Shown piece by piece: positions 11,185 through 22,790 of a stretch of 64,000 nt of DNA. A program made the translations under genes and the position numbers. Origin of the DNA: Castor canadensis (Eukaryota; Chordata; Mammalia; Rodentia; Castoridae); the NCBI RefSeq assembly GCF_047511655.1, contig NC_133403.1, positions 13,141,014 to 13,205,013 of the forward strand, given 5' to 3'. Below the pieces are notes generated by a model. It did no database searches. It was not told where the DNA came from and saw only the letters and a program-made list of their open reading frames with translations. Each line of letters starts with the position of its first letter. Position 1 is the stretch's first letter.

Positions 11185-11737
11185 CTTTTTTTTTTTGGCA
11201 GTACTGGGGTTTGAACTCAGGGTCTTGCACTTGCTAGGCAGTTGTTCTACCATTTGAGCCACTCCATCAGAACTTTTTACATTGGTTATTTTTGGGATAC
11301 AGTCTTGCTTTCTGCCTGGGCTGGCCTGGACTTTATTCTGTTTCCCCACGTAGCTGGGATGGCAGGTGAGTATCACCATGCCCAGCCATCGGTTGGGATG
11401 GGGTCTCCCTGTTTATTTACCCAGTTAGTCCTCAAATGATGATCCTCCTTATCTCCATCTCCCAAGTCACTAGGATTACAAGCTTGAGCCACCGCTCCCA
11501 GCTTCCTCTTTATTTTTTTCTTTCTTTCTTTGTTTTTTTTTTCGCAGGTCTAGGGCTTGAACTCAGAGCCTACACCTTATGATGTTTGGGGGGTTTTTTG
11601 TTTTGTTTTTGTTTTTTTTTCCAAGATAGGGTCTTGCAAACTATCTGCTCAGGCTGGCTTCAAACTGTGATCCTCATGATCTGGGCCTCCTGAGTAGCTA
11701 GAATTACAGACATGAGCCACTGGTGCCTGGCACCTCT
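11185..11737 (-). repeat. Cluster of minus-strand SINEs
   Basis: About 11,190-11,505 holds 'ggcagtactggggtttgaactcaggg...accatttgagccactccatcag' followed by Alu/B1-like units, one ending 'gcttgagccaccgctcccagc'. About 11,535-11,737 is a second dimer-like copy ending 'catgagccactggtgcctgg'. Poly-T runs separate the units. Confidence 0.75.
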
Positions 11738-11976
11738 TCATTTCTTTATGGCTGTTTCTTTAGGTATCTCTTCTGTGTCTGGGCTTCTCCCTGTTCCCAT
11801 ACAATGGTCTTGTCTCATCAATTCGTTCAGCCGAGAAATACTTAGCACCCAATTGTTTTGTGACGAATTGAAATGGTCACGTAACTTTAGGCAGAATAGG
11901 CAAGCAAACAAAACCTATCTGCTCCTTGGAGCTGGTTAGATGTTGCAAAGAATGTGAGCCCTCCTATAATCCCTGG

Positions 11977-12269
11977 GTCCTCATAGAACACAATGGAAAC
12001 CCAGACCAAGGGTATGAGTTTGCAAAGTTGCAATAAGCCTACCATGTGAATTCAGCTGGCCTGAGCCCAGCACCAGAAGGCCTTGGTGAGGGAAGCCATC
12101 AACTCCTGTATCAGGGAGGACAATCCTGCCTGTTAGAGGAAGGTGGCACATGCAGCCAACAGGAGCCATAGTGAACTTCCCCACCAGGGCCTCTACTTCT
12201 CACTGATGTGAGACTTGGCCAAGTTAAGAGGTTGGAGATTCCCAGGAGCCTTTGCGTCTGTACCTCCAG
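11977..12269 (+). pseudogene. CLTCL1: CLTCL1 pseudo-exon A (VLIEH...HIQQ segment)
   Basis: Begins VLIEHNGNPDQGYEFA where CHC22 has VLIEHIGNLDRAYEFA. It continues with recognisable codons for QLA.AQHQKALVREAINS and 'REDNPA', then decays toward the end (a 'gccaag' for ALAK...). In the VLIEH frame the remnant meets several stop codons (TAA, TGA and TAG). It is about 293 nt against 351 expected, so about 58 nt are lost. The 3' splice site before it reads 'cctgg' rather than an AG, so that signal appears lost. Confidence 0.88.
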
Positions 12270-14376
12270 AGATATCAGAGGCATGGTTGTGAAGGTTTTC
12301 CAGGAGAGTCTGAGATAGATAATACTCTGTTAACTATGTTGGTTCTTCCGTTGACTTAACTCTTGCCCTCTTTTGCAAGTTTAGGCAGATTAAGCACAAT
12401 CGATCATTATTTGCAAGAATTGTTAAGGTCAATGACTTACGCCCAATTTCTGGGATCTTCTGATTCATCCAATTGATTATGACACTGTCCAGGGGCAACA
12501 GTAAGCATCCTGTCTGCTGGTAAAGTCTTTGCTTGGGAAAGGGAAGAGGCAGTGATATGGAGACAGCTGTTGTCTTCTTCTAAGAGTTGGATGAGAGTGG
12601 CAGGGCCCAGCAGGGGAGGAGAGCAGAGGTGACTGGCACAGACCACAGGGAGTTGACAGTGACAGAGCCCAGAAAGTGGTCAAGGTGAGTGTCAACGTGC
12701 AGTCCACCTCTGACTTTGTCTGAAGAATTGCCAACAGGGTTTGCTGGCGATGTGAATGTGAGAGAGAAAAGTGAGTATGAACTTGTGCTCACTGATGTGG
12801 GAGCAATGTAGTGACAGTCCCAGGGGAGGTAGGGCTCTCATTTGGACTAGTCTTGACCCCTGCTAGACACCATGTGGATCTGTGCAGCTGGCTGGAGGAG
12901 CTAAGCTTCTGAGAAATGCAGACTAGAAATGTTCATGTGGCAGCCTGTGGTACACAGGAAATGCTCACAGCCACTGCCTATGTGGGATAGCATGGTGGTG
13001 GGGTGGAGGACAGAATGGGCCACACATGGAGGTCAAGGCACAATAGCAGGGAAAAGCAGAATTGGGAAGTGGCCGGAGGATGAAACTAACAGGTGGCAGA
13101 GGTGGCGTCAGGAGAGTGATAACTCTGATTGGAATGGACACATGTACAGCTCTCCTGAGTAATGTGCTCTGAAGAGAAAGGTGGAACAGTGGCAGCAACT
13201 GGGTACCATGAGGCCAAGACAAGTAGGATTTGTTGTGTTTTTGTTTCAAGGTGGAAAAGAAGGTAGTTCCTTGAGCTTGCAGGAGTGGTTCATACGGAGG
13301 GTGACATTGATGTAGGGTTTCTGGGACCCTGGCATGGAGCAGGAAAAGAGGTCAAGGGTCAAGTGTGCCATGGAGTTGACCTTGGTGTGGCAAGGTGAAC
13401 AGCCATGTTCCAGTGTTGTGGGAAGGCTCTCCTGAGGGTTTCTGTTTTTCTCAGGAAATAAGAAGCCAGGTACTGACCTTGAGGAATTGTTGGAAGTTTG
13501 AGGAGAGAGAGTATGAAGTAGTTGGTCAGGAGAGAGGACATGACTTAAGGAAGGAGGACTTCAAGCTCATCTGAGGTTTGCAGTCATGAATTTAAAGGAA
13601 CCTATCAGCACGTTGTGTGACCGTCACTCTGCAGTCCCAGATGTGGAATAGACAGAGAACTGGCTCTGTGCAGGACTGGGAACAACCTAAAGGGTCAAAG
13701 GTGAACGCTAAGAGCCATACAGCTTGACTGTGGGCTCCTCTGGGTAGAGGGTGGTGGGGGGAGGGGGGTGACAGAGACCTGGCACAGTCCCTGGGATGGT
13801 GGAGCTGAGGGGCTTGCCACAGTGAACTGGGTAGGGGCAGGCACTGGCAGAGGCGTAACTGAGACAGGAGTTGCTGGGGTGACAGCCCTCTAGCAAGGTT
13901 TAGGGCCTGGCCAGGGCTGCAACTGGCTGCTGTTGTGAGGAAGACAAGTCCTCAGAACAGAGGAAGTCAAAGGGATTGTCAGGGAATGAGGAGCTCTGTA
14001 ATGGTGGCAGGAGCAAGAGCTGCTGGGTAACATCTGACACGGATTCACGGTCAATGGGTTTTGTGGAGAGGAAGGGGAACAGCCAGGAGCAAGCAGGTGT
14101 GTACTCTTCCACTCTGGCCAGTGGAGGGTAGGTGTGGAAGGTAACTGTCAAGGTTGAGAGGTGCCAGGACATGGATGCAGGAGCCCACCAGTGGAGGCTG
14201 CCCCTTGAGGAGGAAGAGAGCGACCAGAAAATGGGAGACTCACTTCACCTTCCAGGTACTCTGAGTGACCAGAAAGATGCTTACCTCCTGAGCAAACTGG
14301 AAAAGGCCTGTGCCATCCAGGATCTTAAAAGCAGCCCTAGAGAGAGCTTCAATGTGAGACTGTCTCATCCCTGCAG
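12270..14376. other. CLTCL1 pseudogene intron, no repeats recognised
   Basis: About 2.1 kb of G/A-rich unique sequence without recognisable SINE or L1 copies. The ORFs here match nothing I know, and none fits clathrin; the remnants on either side are consecutive in the protein, so no exon is missing between them. A G-run (ggtggggggaggggggtg) lies near 13,753. Confidence 0.6.
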
Positions 14377-14524
14377 GTGGGAGACCGCTGTGATGTATGG
14401 CTGCCAAGCTGCTGTATCATGATGACTCTACTGTCGCCCCCGACTTCCACCTCTGTCCACCTTGGTGAGGATTAGACAGTGATGGACAACTGCCACAGAC
14501 CAATGGCCCCTGATGTAGAAGGAG
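14377..14524 (+). pseudogene. CLTCL1: CLTCL1 pseudo-exon B (VGDRC...TWKE segment)
   Basis: Preceded by a good acceptor ('catccctgcag') and followed by 'ggag|gtaag', a good donor. It starts VGDRC, then 'gctgccaagctgctgta' (AAKLLY) and 'cacctctgtccaccttggtgag' (ST.VHLGE), then 'gacaactgcc' (DN). It is 148 nt against 165 expected. Small deletions shift the frame after VGDRC, and a TAG follows GED, where GEYQ is expected. It abuts pseudo-exon A in protein coordinates. Confidence 0.9.
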
Positions 14525-14994
14525 GTAAGCCATAGGAAGTCTCCAGAGCATTCTCTCCTTCTCCTGGTTGCACAACACAATCTTCTGTCAAACAGGATGA
14601 GTCCGAGTGCCAACCCCATGTCCAGGCAAGGGTCTTAGTCCTCTGGGATGCCTCAGGATGCTTTGTGAGCTCACATGCATGGTGGGAAACCAAGGTCTTG
14701 GAAAACCCCATGTCAAACCAATCAGCTCCAAGAAGCCATCTTAATAGCATGCAATTACCAGTATTACAAGTATAACCACATCACTTTCTAAAATCATGTC
14801 ACTTGTTAGTAGTATAGTTGGCACAAATTGACATTCTTGACCTTTTATGGCAAATTGGTAAGGCAGGTTGTTGTGATGCTTTTTGATAATATCAGGATCA
14901 TCTATAAGTGGGCAAACAATTTTGTAAAGTGTTGTGCAAAAGGTTAGCTGTTGTAAAGAGTTGTGCAAAAGAAATTCATGCTTCAGTGAATTTC

Positions 14995-15312
14995 TTTTCT
15001 TTTTGTGGTACTGGGGCTTGATCTCGGGGCCTATACCTTGAGCCACTCCACCACACCTTTTTCATGATGAGTTTTTTGAGATAGGGTCTCAAGAACTATT
15101 TGCTCGGGCTGGCTTTGAACCTCAGTCCTGCTGATCTCTGCCTCCTGAGTAGCTAGGATTACAGGCATGAACCACTGGTTTCCAGCTTCAATGAATTTCT
15201 GATGCATAACTTCATAAAAGATTCAAATCAGGGCTGGTGGAGTGACTTAAGTGGTAGAGCACCTGCCTGGCAAACACAAGGGCCTGAATTCAAACTCTAG
15301 TACCACCAAAAA
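14995..15312. repeat. Dimeric SINE (minus) and ID-like monomer (plus) in CLTCL1 intron
   Basis: About 14,998-15,188 is a minus-strand dimer ('tggtactggggcttgatctcggggcc...gaaccactggtttccagc'). 'tcagtgaatttct'/'tcaatgaatttct' flanks it as an apparent target duplication. About 15,232-15,312 is a plus-strand monomer ('gggctggtggagtgacttaagtggtagagc...ttcaaactctagtaccacc'). Confidence 0.85.
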
Positions 15313-15671
15313 ACTAATAATAACAGGCCAAAGGTTGTCTCAAGGTAATGACGACTGGGTTATACGATTACTTTGTTTATCTGCACGTTTTTGTGATACC
15401 CACAGTGACGGTGTATGCTCTCTCTAGAAGGTGGAGGAAGTAGAGAGGTAACAGCAAGCCCAGGTGTGGTCCCAACAGCTGTCATCAGAAACACAGCTCA
15501 CAACTCAAGGGCCCCTCTCCACAGGGTGTTCCTTACCTCTTCACAGAGCCTGTTATCGTGATGTGTACATGCAGTACAGTGCATAGAACAAAAGTACAGT
15601 TTGTAAATTAGTTACTAAAGCAAGCTCCTCCCAAGTAAATGGCACCAAGTTGAGATAGGCTCTGTTGATAA

Positions 15672-15756
15672 TTTTTCTTTTTTTTGTGATACTGGGGATT
15701 GAACTCAGGACTTTGTGCTTGCTGGGCAAGTGCTCTACCACTTGAGCCACACTCCC
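15672..15756 (-). repeat. ID-like SINE monomer in CLTCL1 intron
   Basis: Minus-strand unit: 'tgatactggggattgaactcaggactttgtgcttgctgggcaagtgctctaccacttgagcc'. Confidence 0.8.
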
Positions 15757-16081
15757 TGTGCTAATTATTCTTCAGCTCTGTTAAATCCTTTTCAACCCCC
15801 AAATCTAAAATTCAGTTCTTGTCACCTGAACAAATTGCCACATCTCAGGGCTTCGGAAGCAATGCATGGGCACTTATCTCCCTGTGGTCTCGAATGCCTC
15901 CTTGGCCTTCAAATTATCGGTGTCATTTTTTTCTCCCACTTTTGGGCTGTTCTTCTTACAGAGTCCCCTGTTTGCTTTAAAGAGCCCCTTCACTGGTATT
16001 TCTGCTGTTCCAGCTACAATGCAGGTGCTGTGGAGCTGGGTCCTGTCTTGGGGATGCTTATGGTGGCTCACCTTCCCTTGC

Positions 16082-16184
16082 GTGTGCCTTGCCCATGTGG
16101 ATGGTCATGAGTTCCACCTGGTGTAGCAGGGTGGCCTTGCCTCCTGGATGAGCTGGAATTGCTGATGCTGTGTTACCAGGCGAG
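16082..16184 (+). pseudogene. CLTCL1: CLTCL1 pseudo-exon C (VCFAC...YYQDR segment)
   Basis: Encodes VCLAHVDGHEFHLV where CHC22 has VCFACMDGQEFRFA. After a stop and a frame change it encodes DELELLMLCYQAR against DELEELMCYYQDR. It is about 103 nt against 114 expected. The base before it is not an AG acceptor ('cccttgc|gtgtg'), and no clear GT donor follows, so both splice signals look lost. Confidence 0.88.
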
Positions 16185-16284
16185 AGGCTGTGGCCAGGGA
16201 GGACCCCTGTTATGGATGCAGATGAGTGATTCCTAAATGTTCCAAATAAGGGGATGGTGGATGGTGTTATGTCTGCAAAGAGCC

Positions 16285-16319
<35 letters not shown>

Positions 16320-16322
16320 TAT
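16285..16322. repeat. (AT)n/(AC)n microsatellite
   Basis: A run of about thirteen TA units passes into a short CA run (acacacacat). It is simple-sequence DNA within a CLTCL1 pseudogene intron. Confidence 0.95.
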
Positions 16323-17802
16323 GCACAACGTTGTGTATGTAGGGAAGGTTCCTTTCACGTGCTATGCAAGTATTGTAAAAGTTAAATTCACAGAGGATTG
16401 TTAGCTGGCTGGTATTGGAGTTTCTAGAAATCCTCTCTTCTTTGTGTACTGGGCCTTAAGAAGCCCAGTTGGTGACTTGCACCTCTGAGGGATGTCTGAT
16501 TTTTGCTGAGAACGCTGAGAGAGTCGTAGCAGTCACTGTGCACAGTCTGCAGGGTTGTGATTATCAGATGCCTTAGAGATAAGCATGTGTAAGAGAGAGA
16601 CCCAGGGCAGAACCTGGGCAGGTGGATGAGCTCTGATGTCAGTAGGCACCATTGTCCCATTGAGGGTCCCTGAGTCTCCACCCGAGGCTTCTTGGAGCTT
16701 CCTGGCTACACCAGGCGTGATCAGTCAAGGCTGACTGACTTAAGATTTGACTTTGCTCAGCAATGTTACCATTGCCCTGGGACTCCAGCCTCAGCTCCCA
16801 CCCCCCCAACCCCCCACAGTGAAAAGTAGCTGGGAGGCAGCGCCAGGCAGCTCAGGGGGAAATGACAGAGTGGGAGAGCTGAGTTGAGATTCACTGATGA
16901 CCTTGAGTCCTAGGGCTAAACCAAGCCTGACTGGGGGTTCTGGAGCTCTGGGAGAGGCAAAGGAAGGAGTCTCTTGAAGAGATGTTGCTGCAGAGGGGAA
17001 TAGAAAAGTGGGATGGCAGCCAGCAGGGGACAGGGGTCAAGACAGTGTTTTAGAACAGGAAAATCAGCAGGATGTTTACTGAAGGCCAGCTGTGCAGAGG
17101 GGAGTTAATAGAGAAGAGAAAGGGACCAGTGGCCCTGGTGGGCAAGCAGGTAGGGCCTGAAGCCTCAGTAGTGGGCTCTAGACGGAAGCACAGGCAAGGG
17201 GCCTATGACGTGGGAGGGCAGATGTCATAGGCAAGGGTATCCTGGGAGAGAAGACATGGAGGATGACCTGAAGTGGAGAACGTGATGTGGTCCTCTGAGG
17301 GGCGCCTCTCCAGTGCATGCAGCTGAACAGCTAAGACTGAAATCAGGTCTTGTCCAGAGAGTGAGGCAAAAGGGGATAGGGCTGAGAGCAAAGGGGATGG
17401 CCACCACAGTTGGGGACACAGGTCACAATAGAAGGGACAGCTGTTTGCCATTCTGACTGAAATTGGTTTATTGGAGTCAGGGTCCCAGACAAGTGCACTG
17501 TGAAGAGAGATTAAAGTGAACCGACTATTATTCCCATTTCCTGTTTTATTTTTTCAGAGATGGCAACACTAATTTGAACTTAAACTTGAGAGTTGCTGTG
17601 AGGTGGGCTACTTCCAAAAGTTGGTAATTGTCACAAGACCCAGCTGGTTGCTAAGTAAAATGGTACAGTTTATTATCAGTGCTGGATCACTCAGTGGCTG
17701 GACTTAGTGCAACCCTCCCTGCCTTTGGTATGAGCTCTGGCTGGAGGGTGGCTGTGGGCGGGTGTGCGATTCCTCTTTTCCACTATGACTGTTTTCTGCC
17801 AG

Positions 17803-18125
17803 GAGAGCAGCTACTTTGAGAAGCTCACCTTCCTGTTGGAGGCAGCTCTGGCCTGGAGCAGGCACACATGGGCACAGCCATAGAGCTGGTTCTCCTCTAC
17901 TCCAATATCAAGTCACAAAAGACACTGGAGCACCAGAAGCCTGGCTGCCTTGTCTTTGAGTGCACAAACCAATCCCTGTTCAAGTGCTAAGAGGTATAGA
18001 GAAGGCACACATCTGGGCAGAGCTGATGTTCCTCTCTGACTAGTATCAGGTAATAATGCCATCCTTTTCATGGTGAGTCACCCCATGTTACCTGGAAAGG
18101 TCAGTTCAAGGACATACTTGTCAAG
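17803..18125 (+). pseudogene. CLTCL1: CLTCL1 pseudo-exon D (YFEEL...DIITK segment), near full length
   Basis: The best preserved remnant in length: about 317 nt from YFE to the donor, against 312 expected. It opens YFEKLTFLLEAALA. After a 1-nt shift it gives LEQAHMGTAIELVLLYSNIKS (CHC22: [21 protein letters not shown]). Later come HLWAELMFLSD, a TAG, YQV.NNAILFMVSHP, and finally WKGQFKDILVK before an intact 'gtaag' donor. The acceptor 'ttttctgccag' is intact. At least three frame changes and several stops are present. Confidence 0.93.
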
Positions 18126-18244
18126 GTAAGAGGAGATGGAGAGCAAGGTGTCTGCCTGTCTCTTCCAGGCCCTGTCCTTGGTGGGGGACGCAGGCACCAT
18201 AAACACAGTCAGGACAGTGTTTGGATATCAGTATATGTCTGCTC

Positions 18245-18665
18245 GCTGTGTGTGTGTGTGTGAGTGTGTGTGAGAGTGTGAGTGTGTGAGTGTGTGTGAA
18301 TGTGTATGCATGTGTGTGTGAGTGTGTGTGAGTGTGTGTGGGTGTGTGAGTGTGTGTGAGTGTGTGAGAGAGTGTGTGGGTGTTTGTGTGTGTGAGTGTG
18401 TGTGCGTGTGAGTGTGTGTGAGTGTTTGTGAGTGTGTGTATGAGTGTGTGAGTGTGTGTATGTGAGTGTGTGTATGCGTGTGAGTGTGAGTGAGTGTGTG
18501 AGTGTGTGTGAGTGTGTGTGTGTGTGTATGAGTGTGTGAGTGTGTGTATGCGTGTGAGTGTGAGTGTGTGTGTGAGTGTGTGTGAGAGTGTGTGTGAGTG
18601 TGTGTGTGTGTGTGTGTGAGTGTGTGTGAGTGTGTGTGTGTGAGAGTGTGAGTGTGTGAGAGTGT

Positions 18666-18696
<31 letters not shown>

Positions 18697-18712
18697 AGTG
18701 TGATGGGTGAGT
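18245..18712. repeat. Long interrupted (TG)n / GAGTGTGTGT repeat array
   Basis: About 470 bp of TGTGTG interrupted by GAG, GCG and TATG variants, giving a higher-order (GTGTGTGTGA)n appearance. On the minus strand this creates spurious His-Thr-Ser ORFs. It begins 120 bp after the donor of CLTCL1 pseudo-exon D. Purely alternating purine-pyrimidine stretches are potential Z-DNA. Confidence 0.97.
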
Positions 18713-19732
18713 GGTACCACCCTGTGGGCCAGTGGTGGCAATTCCATATACACTGATGCTTTGGAAGGTGGTGCAGGTGACAGAATAGGTCCACCCAGCT
18801 GAGCAGTGGGCAGGGGCAAGTCAGTCTCTAGCTATGGCCCTGTCTGTCCCTGTGCCACACCGTCTTGCAGCCAGACCCCAGCTTTCATTTCTTTCTGCCT
18901 GCAGCTCAGGGCTCCCCACCTCATTGTCCACTTTAGTTTCCCATTGTATTTTTAAAATACATTCTTTCACTATGTAACTTTTTTCTTTGTGTCTCTCCCC
19001 ACAAAACTGCCAAGTCACAGGCACCTAGTAGAGACTCAGGAATACCCGAAGTAGAGGGACCACCCAGGGATGCCCCGAGAGTACAGGTCTCCCCCATAGC
19101 TAAGCCAGGGTCCCCCACTCCTCTGCCAGCCCCACAGCTGCTGGGAGGTGTCAGACTTGGGTGCCCGCATCAAGTGAGCTGTTGTATACTCTGGTTTAGT
19201 CTGCCCAACCTCAGCACCTCTCCTGTGCTCAGCTCTGCACACAAGTTAGAAGCCAAAAGGGATCAAACTCTCCGTCATCAGTCCCCAGGCCTTTTGCATT
19301 GAGTTTCCTCATTTTGTCTCAGTATTTTGGAATAAATAATTGGGATAAATAATCAACCGGCTATCTTCTGCTCCCCTCTGCTGTCGGACAGTGAACTTTA
19401 TATTGCTCCTACCACTCTCAGGTCAGGGGCCAGGACGGCACAGAAGCTGTTGCCTCTCCACGCCTCTTTTCCACATAGTTACCATGGTGGGTGTAGGTGG
19501 TGGGTGGGTGGGCTGCTGAGTGAGGTCTTTAGCTTCTGTGCCTCTTGGGAACTGTCTGAAGGAAGAATCAAGGTAAAGCTCCAGACCCGCATGTGCGTGA
19601 GGTTTTTGGAGGAGGACATCCATGTTACCAGGTGTGGCATCTCTGACAAGGTATCTCACCTTGCACAGAGTCTGTGGGTTTGTGGTGGAGCACAGGCAGG
19701 TGACACATAGATGCATCCATGTGCTAGAAAAT
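18713..19732. other. CLTCL1 pseudogene intron, unassigned
   Basis: Unique sequence without a recognised exon or repeat. The remnants on either side (D at 17.8 kb, E at 22.5 kb) are consecutive in the protein, so no exon is missing here. Confidence 0.5.
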
Positions 19733-19926
19733 CCATACTATCCAGGCATGGTGGTGTACACCTATAATCCCAGCACTGGGGAGGCATAGGCAGGAGGATC
19801 ATGAGTTTCTCCAGGTAGCCTGGGATAAATGGTGAGACTATGTCAAAAAAATTTTTTTTGAAAAGGGGGCTGAAGGGATGGCTCGAGCAGTAAAGCACTT
19901 GCCTACCACCAACAAAAAGAAAGAAA
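19733..19926 (+). repeat. B1-like unit followed by ID-like fragment
   Basis: 'tccaggcatggtggtgtacacctataatcccagcactggggaggcataggcaggaggatcatg' is a B1/Alu-like SINE unit. It is followed by 'ggggctgaagggatggctcgagcagtaaagcacttgcctaccacc', a short tRNA-like half. Confidence 0.8.
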
Positions 19927-22494
19927 CAAATGACATGCTTGGTCTGTCAAAGTGGTAGTGCTCACTGTCTCTTAGCGTACCGAAAATGAGGATGAGTGAG
20001 GCCTGTCATGCAGGAGGTCAGTGCCTCTCGCCTGCAGTGTGCCAGGCTGACAATTGGGTCCCTTCTTTGTGTGATTTACAAGGCTCCTGCCACACTGCCA
20101 TGGGGGAGACATGTCAGCTCATACTTGGGCAGGGTAGAGACACGACCTCCTGTCACAACAGGTAGACATTAGCAGTGTCTAAGGGGTGACAGTCAGTCTG
20201 CATTCAAGGCACATGAGACTGGTGCTGTGAGTCCACCTGGTACCTTGATGGGCTAAGCTGACAGACAGGATTGGCATTCTGGCTCCATCAGATGTCTGTC
20301 ACCATAGGCCAAGGGTGTCATCGCTGTGGATCCGATTTGTCTTGCCCCTAAAATGGACTTAATTGCTCCTCCATGCCTGGTTATCAGTGGGTACTTCTCA
20401 CAGGATACTAGGTGCTTTCATTAGGAGCCTGCAGCACCCCAGCTGGTCACCCAGAGTTTGTGATGAAATCCTCTTGCCTTAGTTTTCTTCTCTACAAACC
20501 AGAGATACTGCCCTGCCTCCAGGCTCTGGGGTGCAGCAGAGATGATGTGCACAATGTCCCCAGCACAGGGCACAGTGCTGCTGTCCTTACTGACTGCTCT
20601 GCTGGCAGTCGCTCTAGTGCTATAAGTCCTGATGCATGCAAGACCAGTGACCTTGCCCATGCAGTCTCCTGGCATGGCTCTAGAGGAGGACTCTGCACAG
20701 ACACCAGCACTCCCCAGACAGAAGCAGGGGATGCTCTAGGTGGCCCATAAAACCTGCTGCATTCTCGGTGACAGGGGCTTCAGATCCCAGTACCTTAGTG
20801 CAACACAGATGCATCTCCACCAAGGGCCTCAGCACCAGAGTGACTGAGGTGGGAGTGTGGCAAGTTGTGCCACTTAGAGGGACCCGGGGCACTTTGTATG
20901 CCACGTGGACTTGTTGGGAGTATGGAATTCCGACTTCAGAGACAGAGACAGGAGATTCACCAGTCAAGGCCATCCTGGGCAAAATTAACAAGACCATATT
21001 CAAAAACAAACCATAGGAAAAAGGACTGGGGACATGGCATAAGTGCCACAGCTTGTGCCTAGCAAGCTTAAGGCCTTGAGGTTAATAATCCTTGGTGCCA
21101 CAAAAAGTGGGGAGGTGCCAAGAATGTCCATCATCCTGGTGCCCATAGGGCGAAAGGCAGGGATGGTGGGGCCCAGCTTTGACTACCGTCAATGTCACCT
21201 CTGTTAACATGAGAGCCTTGGTGAGTGTCCTTGTACACCACTGTCATCCCACAGCTGTCCTGAGGTGAAGCTAGTAGGATTAGACACCATAGAAGGTGAA
21301 CTTGAACTCTGCCCACACTCCACCCAGTGTGACATCCCTTATTAGAGGGCTGGGGAGACCCCTCTGGTCTGGCTCCTGTGCTGCTGAACGAGAGGGCCAG
21401 CCTGGAGAGGTGACAGGTTCCAGAGCTGCTGGGGACCAGCCAGTGAGCAGAGGAAGCTTAGTAATGAGCTGAGCCACTGCTGTGTGTGCTCTGTGCCCAC
21501 AGGACTGGTGCTGGGGACCTTGTGGCCCACCTGGGTCAGAATTTGAGGTGGCAGAAGGGCTCTAATATAAGAGAGAAAGGGCAGAGAAACAGAAGGAAGA
21601 CAGGCAAAGTGACAGTAAACCATAGAGGGGCCCTGTCAATGCCCTTCTATGGTCTGTGTGGCATCCAAACCACAGGGCCTCACGTAGCTGTTGGGTTACC
21701 TAAGCCCAGCATTGCTGGAGAGTTCCACAGCACCCACCGCCTGCCCCCAACACAGCTTTCGGGCTGATCATGCCCCTTGCACACCCCAGGACCCCTGCTC
21801 ACTCACATAAATACACTTGTCACTCTGGCCTGGCACCCTGGAGCACAGAAACCACCTCACAACCTGAGCAGCAGAGCTGTGTGCCAGCCCTGGACATTGG
21901 TACTTCAGTCAACAAGCCATTGAGTGACATCAGACAGCAGAAGAATGGCAGAAGACCAGTGGGGAAAAAACCAAGAGACACAGCATCCTGGCCAGACCTT
22001 GAAAGCTGGGAGGACAGGCCTTCCTGGTGGCCTGGGGTCTGCGTGCAGTGGCTCAGCCCTCTGCAGTGGGAGCTGCTTTTCTGGGCTGCTGAAGGGCTCC
22101 CCCAGGGTCCAAATGCCACAGCAACTGCCTGGAAAGTATTAGAATGCAGTAAGATGTGCTATTAACTTGCTTACAGCTCAGGGAGAACTGGAGCATCTGC
22201 TCCATTAAAAGAATTTTGCTGCTTGGTTTTGGTGTTTAGGTTTATTATGGCCTGCATCTGATACTGGTGTAGATGGTTGGGGCAAGGCAGGGAACAGAGG
22301 GCTGTACGGTGTGTCCAACAGCAAGTGCTGCAGAGATGGGGAACTGCACCGTCTGACCGGGTGTCATGACAGGCCTCACTAGTGAAGTGTCGTTTCAGCA
22401 AAAACCAAAAAGGTGGCAAGGTAGAGTTGTGGGAGTATACAGAGGCAAGCTAGGAGCTGATCCCTGGCTTTATCACCCCACCCTCTGCTCCCAG
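19927..22494. other. CLTCL1 pseudogene intron, unassigned
   Basis: About 2.6 kb of unique sequence. A weak SINE-like trace ('aaggactggggacatggcataagtgccacagcttgtgcctagcaagc') is seen near 21,016-21,110. No coding segment is supported. Confidence 0.5.
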
Positions 22495-22552
22495 ATTCCC
22501 AATGCAGAACTCCATTACAAAGGCCTACAGTTCTATTTAGATTACAAGCTTC
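22495..22552 (+). pseudogene. CLTCL1: CLTCL1 pseudo-exon E, 5' part (VANVEL...LDYK)
   Basis: Preceded by an intact acceptor ('ctgctcccag'). Encodes IPNAELHYKGLQFYLDYK against CHC22 VANVELCYRALQFYLDYK, an open and well-matched stretch. LDYK (not LEFK) is diagnostic for CLTCL1. The coding sequence is cut at 22,552 by a SINE and resumes near 22,791. Confidence 0.93.
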
Positions 22553-22790
22553 AGCTGGGCACCGGTGACTCACTCCTGTCATCCTAGCTACTTGGGAGGC
22601 TGAGATCAGAAGGATCATGGTTCAAAGCCAGCATGGACAAATAGTTCATGAAACATCCACCCCCCCACTCCCCATCTCCAAAATAGACAGAGAACAAATG
22701 GACTGGAGGTGTGGCTCGAGTGTTAGAGCACCTGCTTTGCAAGTGCAAAGTCCTGAGTTCAAATCCAGTCCCACCAAAAAAAAAAAAAAA
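22553..22790 (+). repeat. Dimeric SINE inserted inside a CLTCL1 exon
   Basis: Plus-strand dimer from 'agctgggcaccggtgactcactcctgtcatcc' to 'gtgtggctcgagtgttagagcacctgctttgcaag...ttcaaatccagtcccacc' and a 17-A tail. The exon sequence 'agattacaagct' at its left edge (22,539-22,550) is repeated as 'agattgcaagcc' at its right edge (22,791-22,802). This is the target-site duplication, slightly diverged, and shows a direct insertion into coding sequence. Confidence 0.93.

Noticed and set aside
14132-14422. 96-codon plus-strand ORF ending over CLTCL1 pseudo-exon B
   Set aside because: It runs through the intron and acceptor into a different frame from VGDRC; not coding.
17950-17995. Apparent match to an earlier clathrin segment (CNENSLFKS), which would put an exon out of order
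   Set aside because: The same bases fit better as the decayed IPKVLRAAEQAHLW codons in the correct place within pseudo-exon D.
18121-18819. Long minus-strand ORFs rich in His-Thr-Ser (188 and 232 codons)
   Set aside because: They are translations of the (TG)n/GAGTGTGTGT array and have no start context, splice structure or family resemblance.
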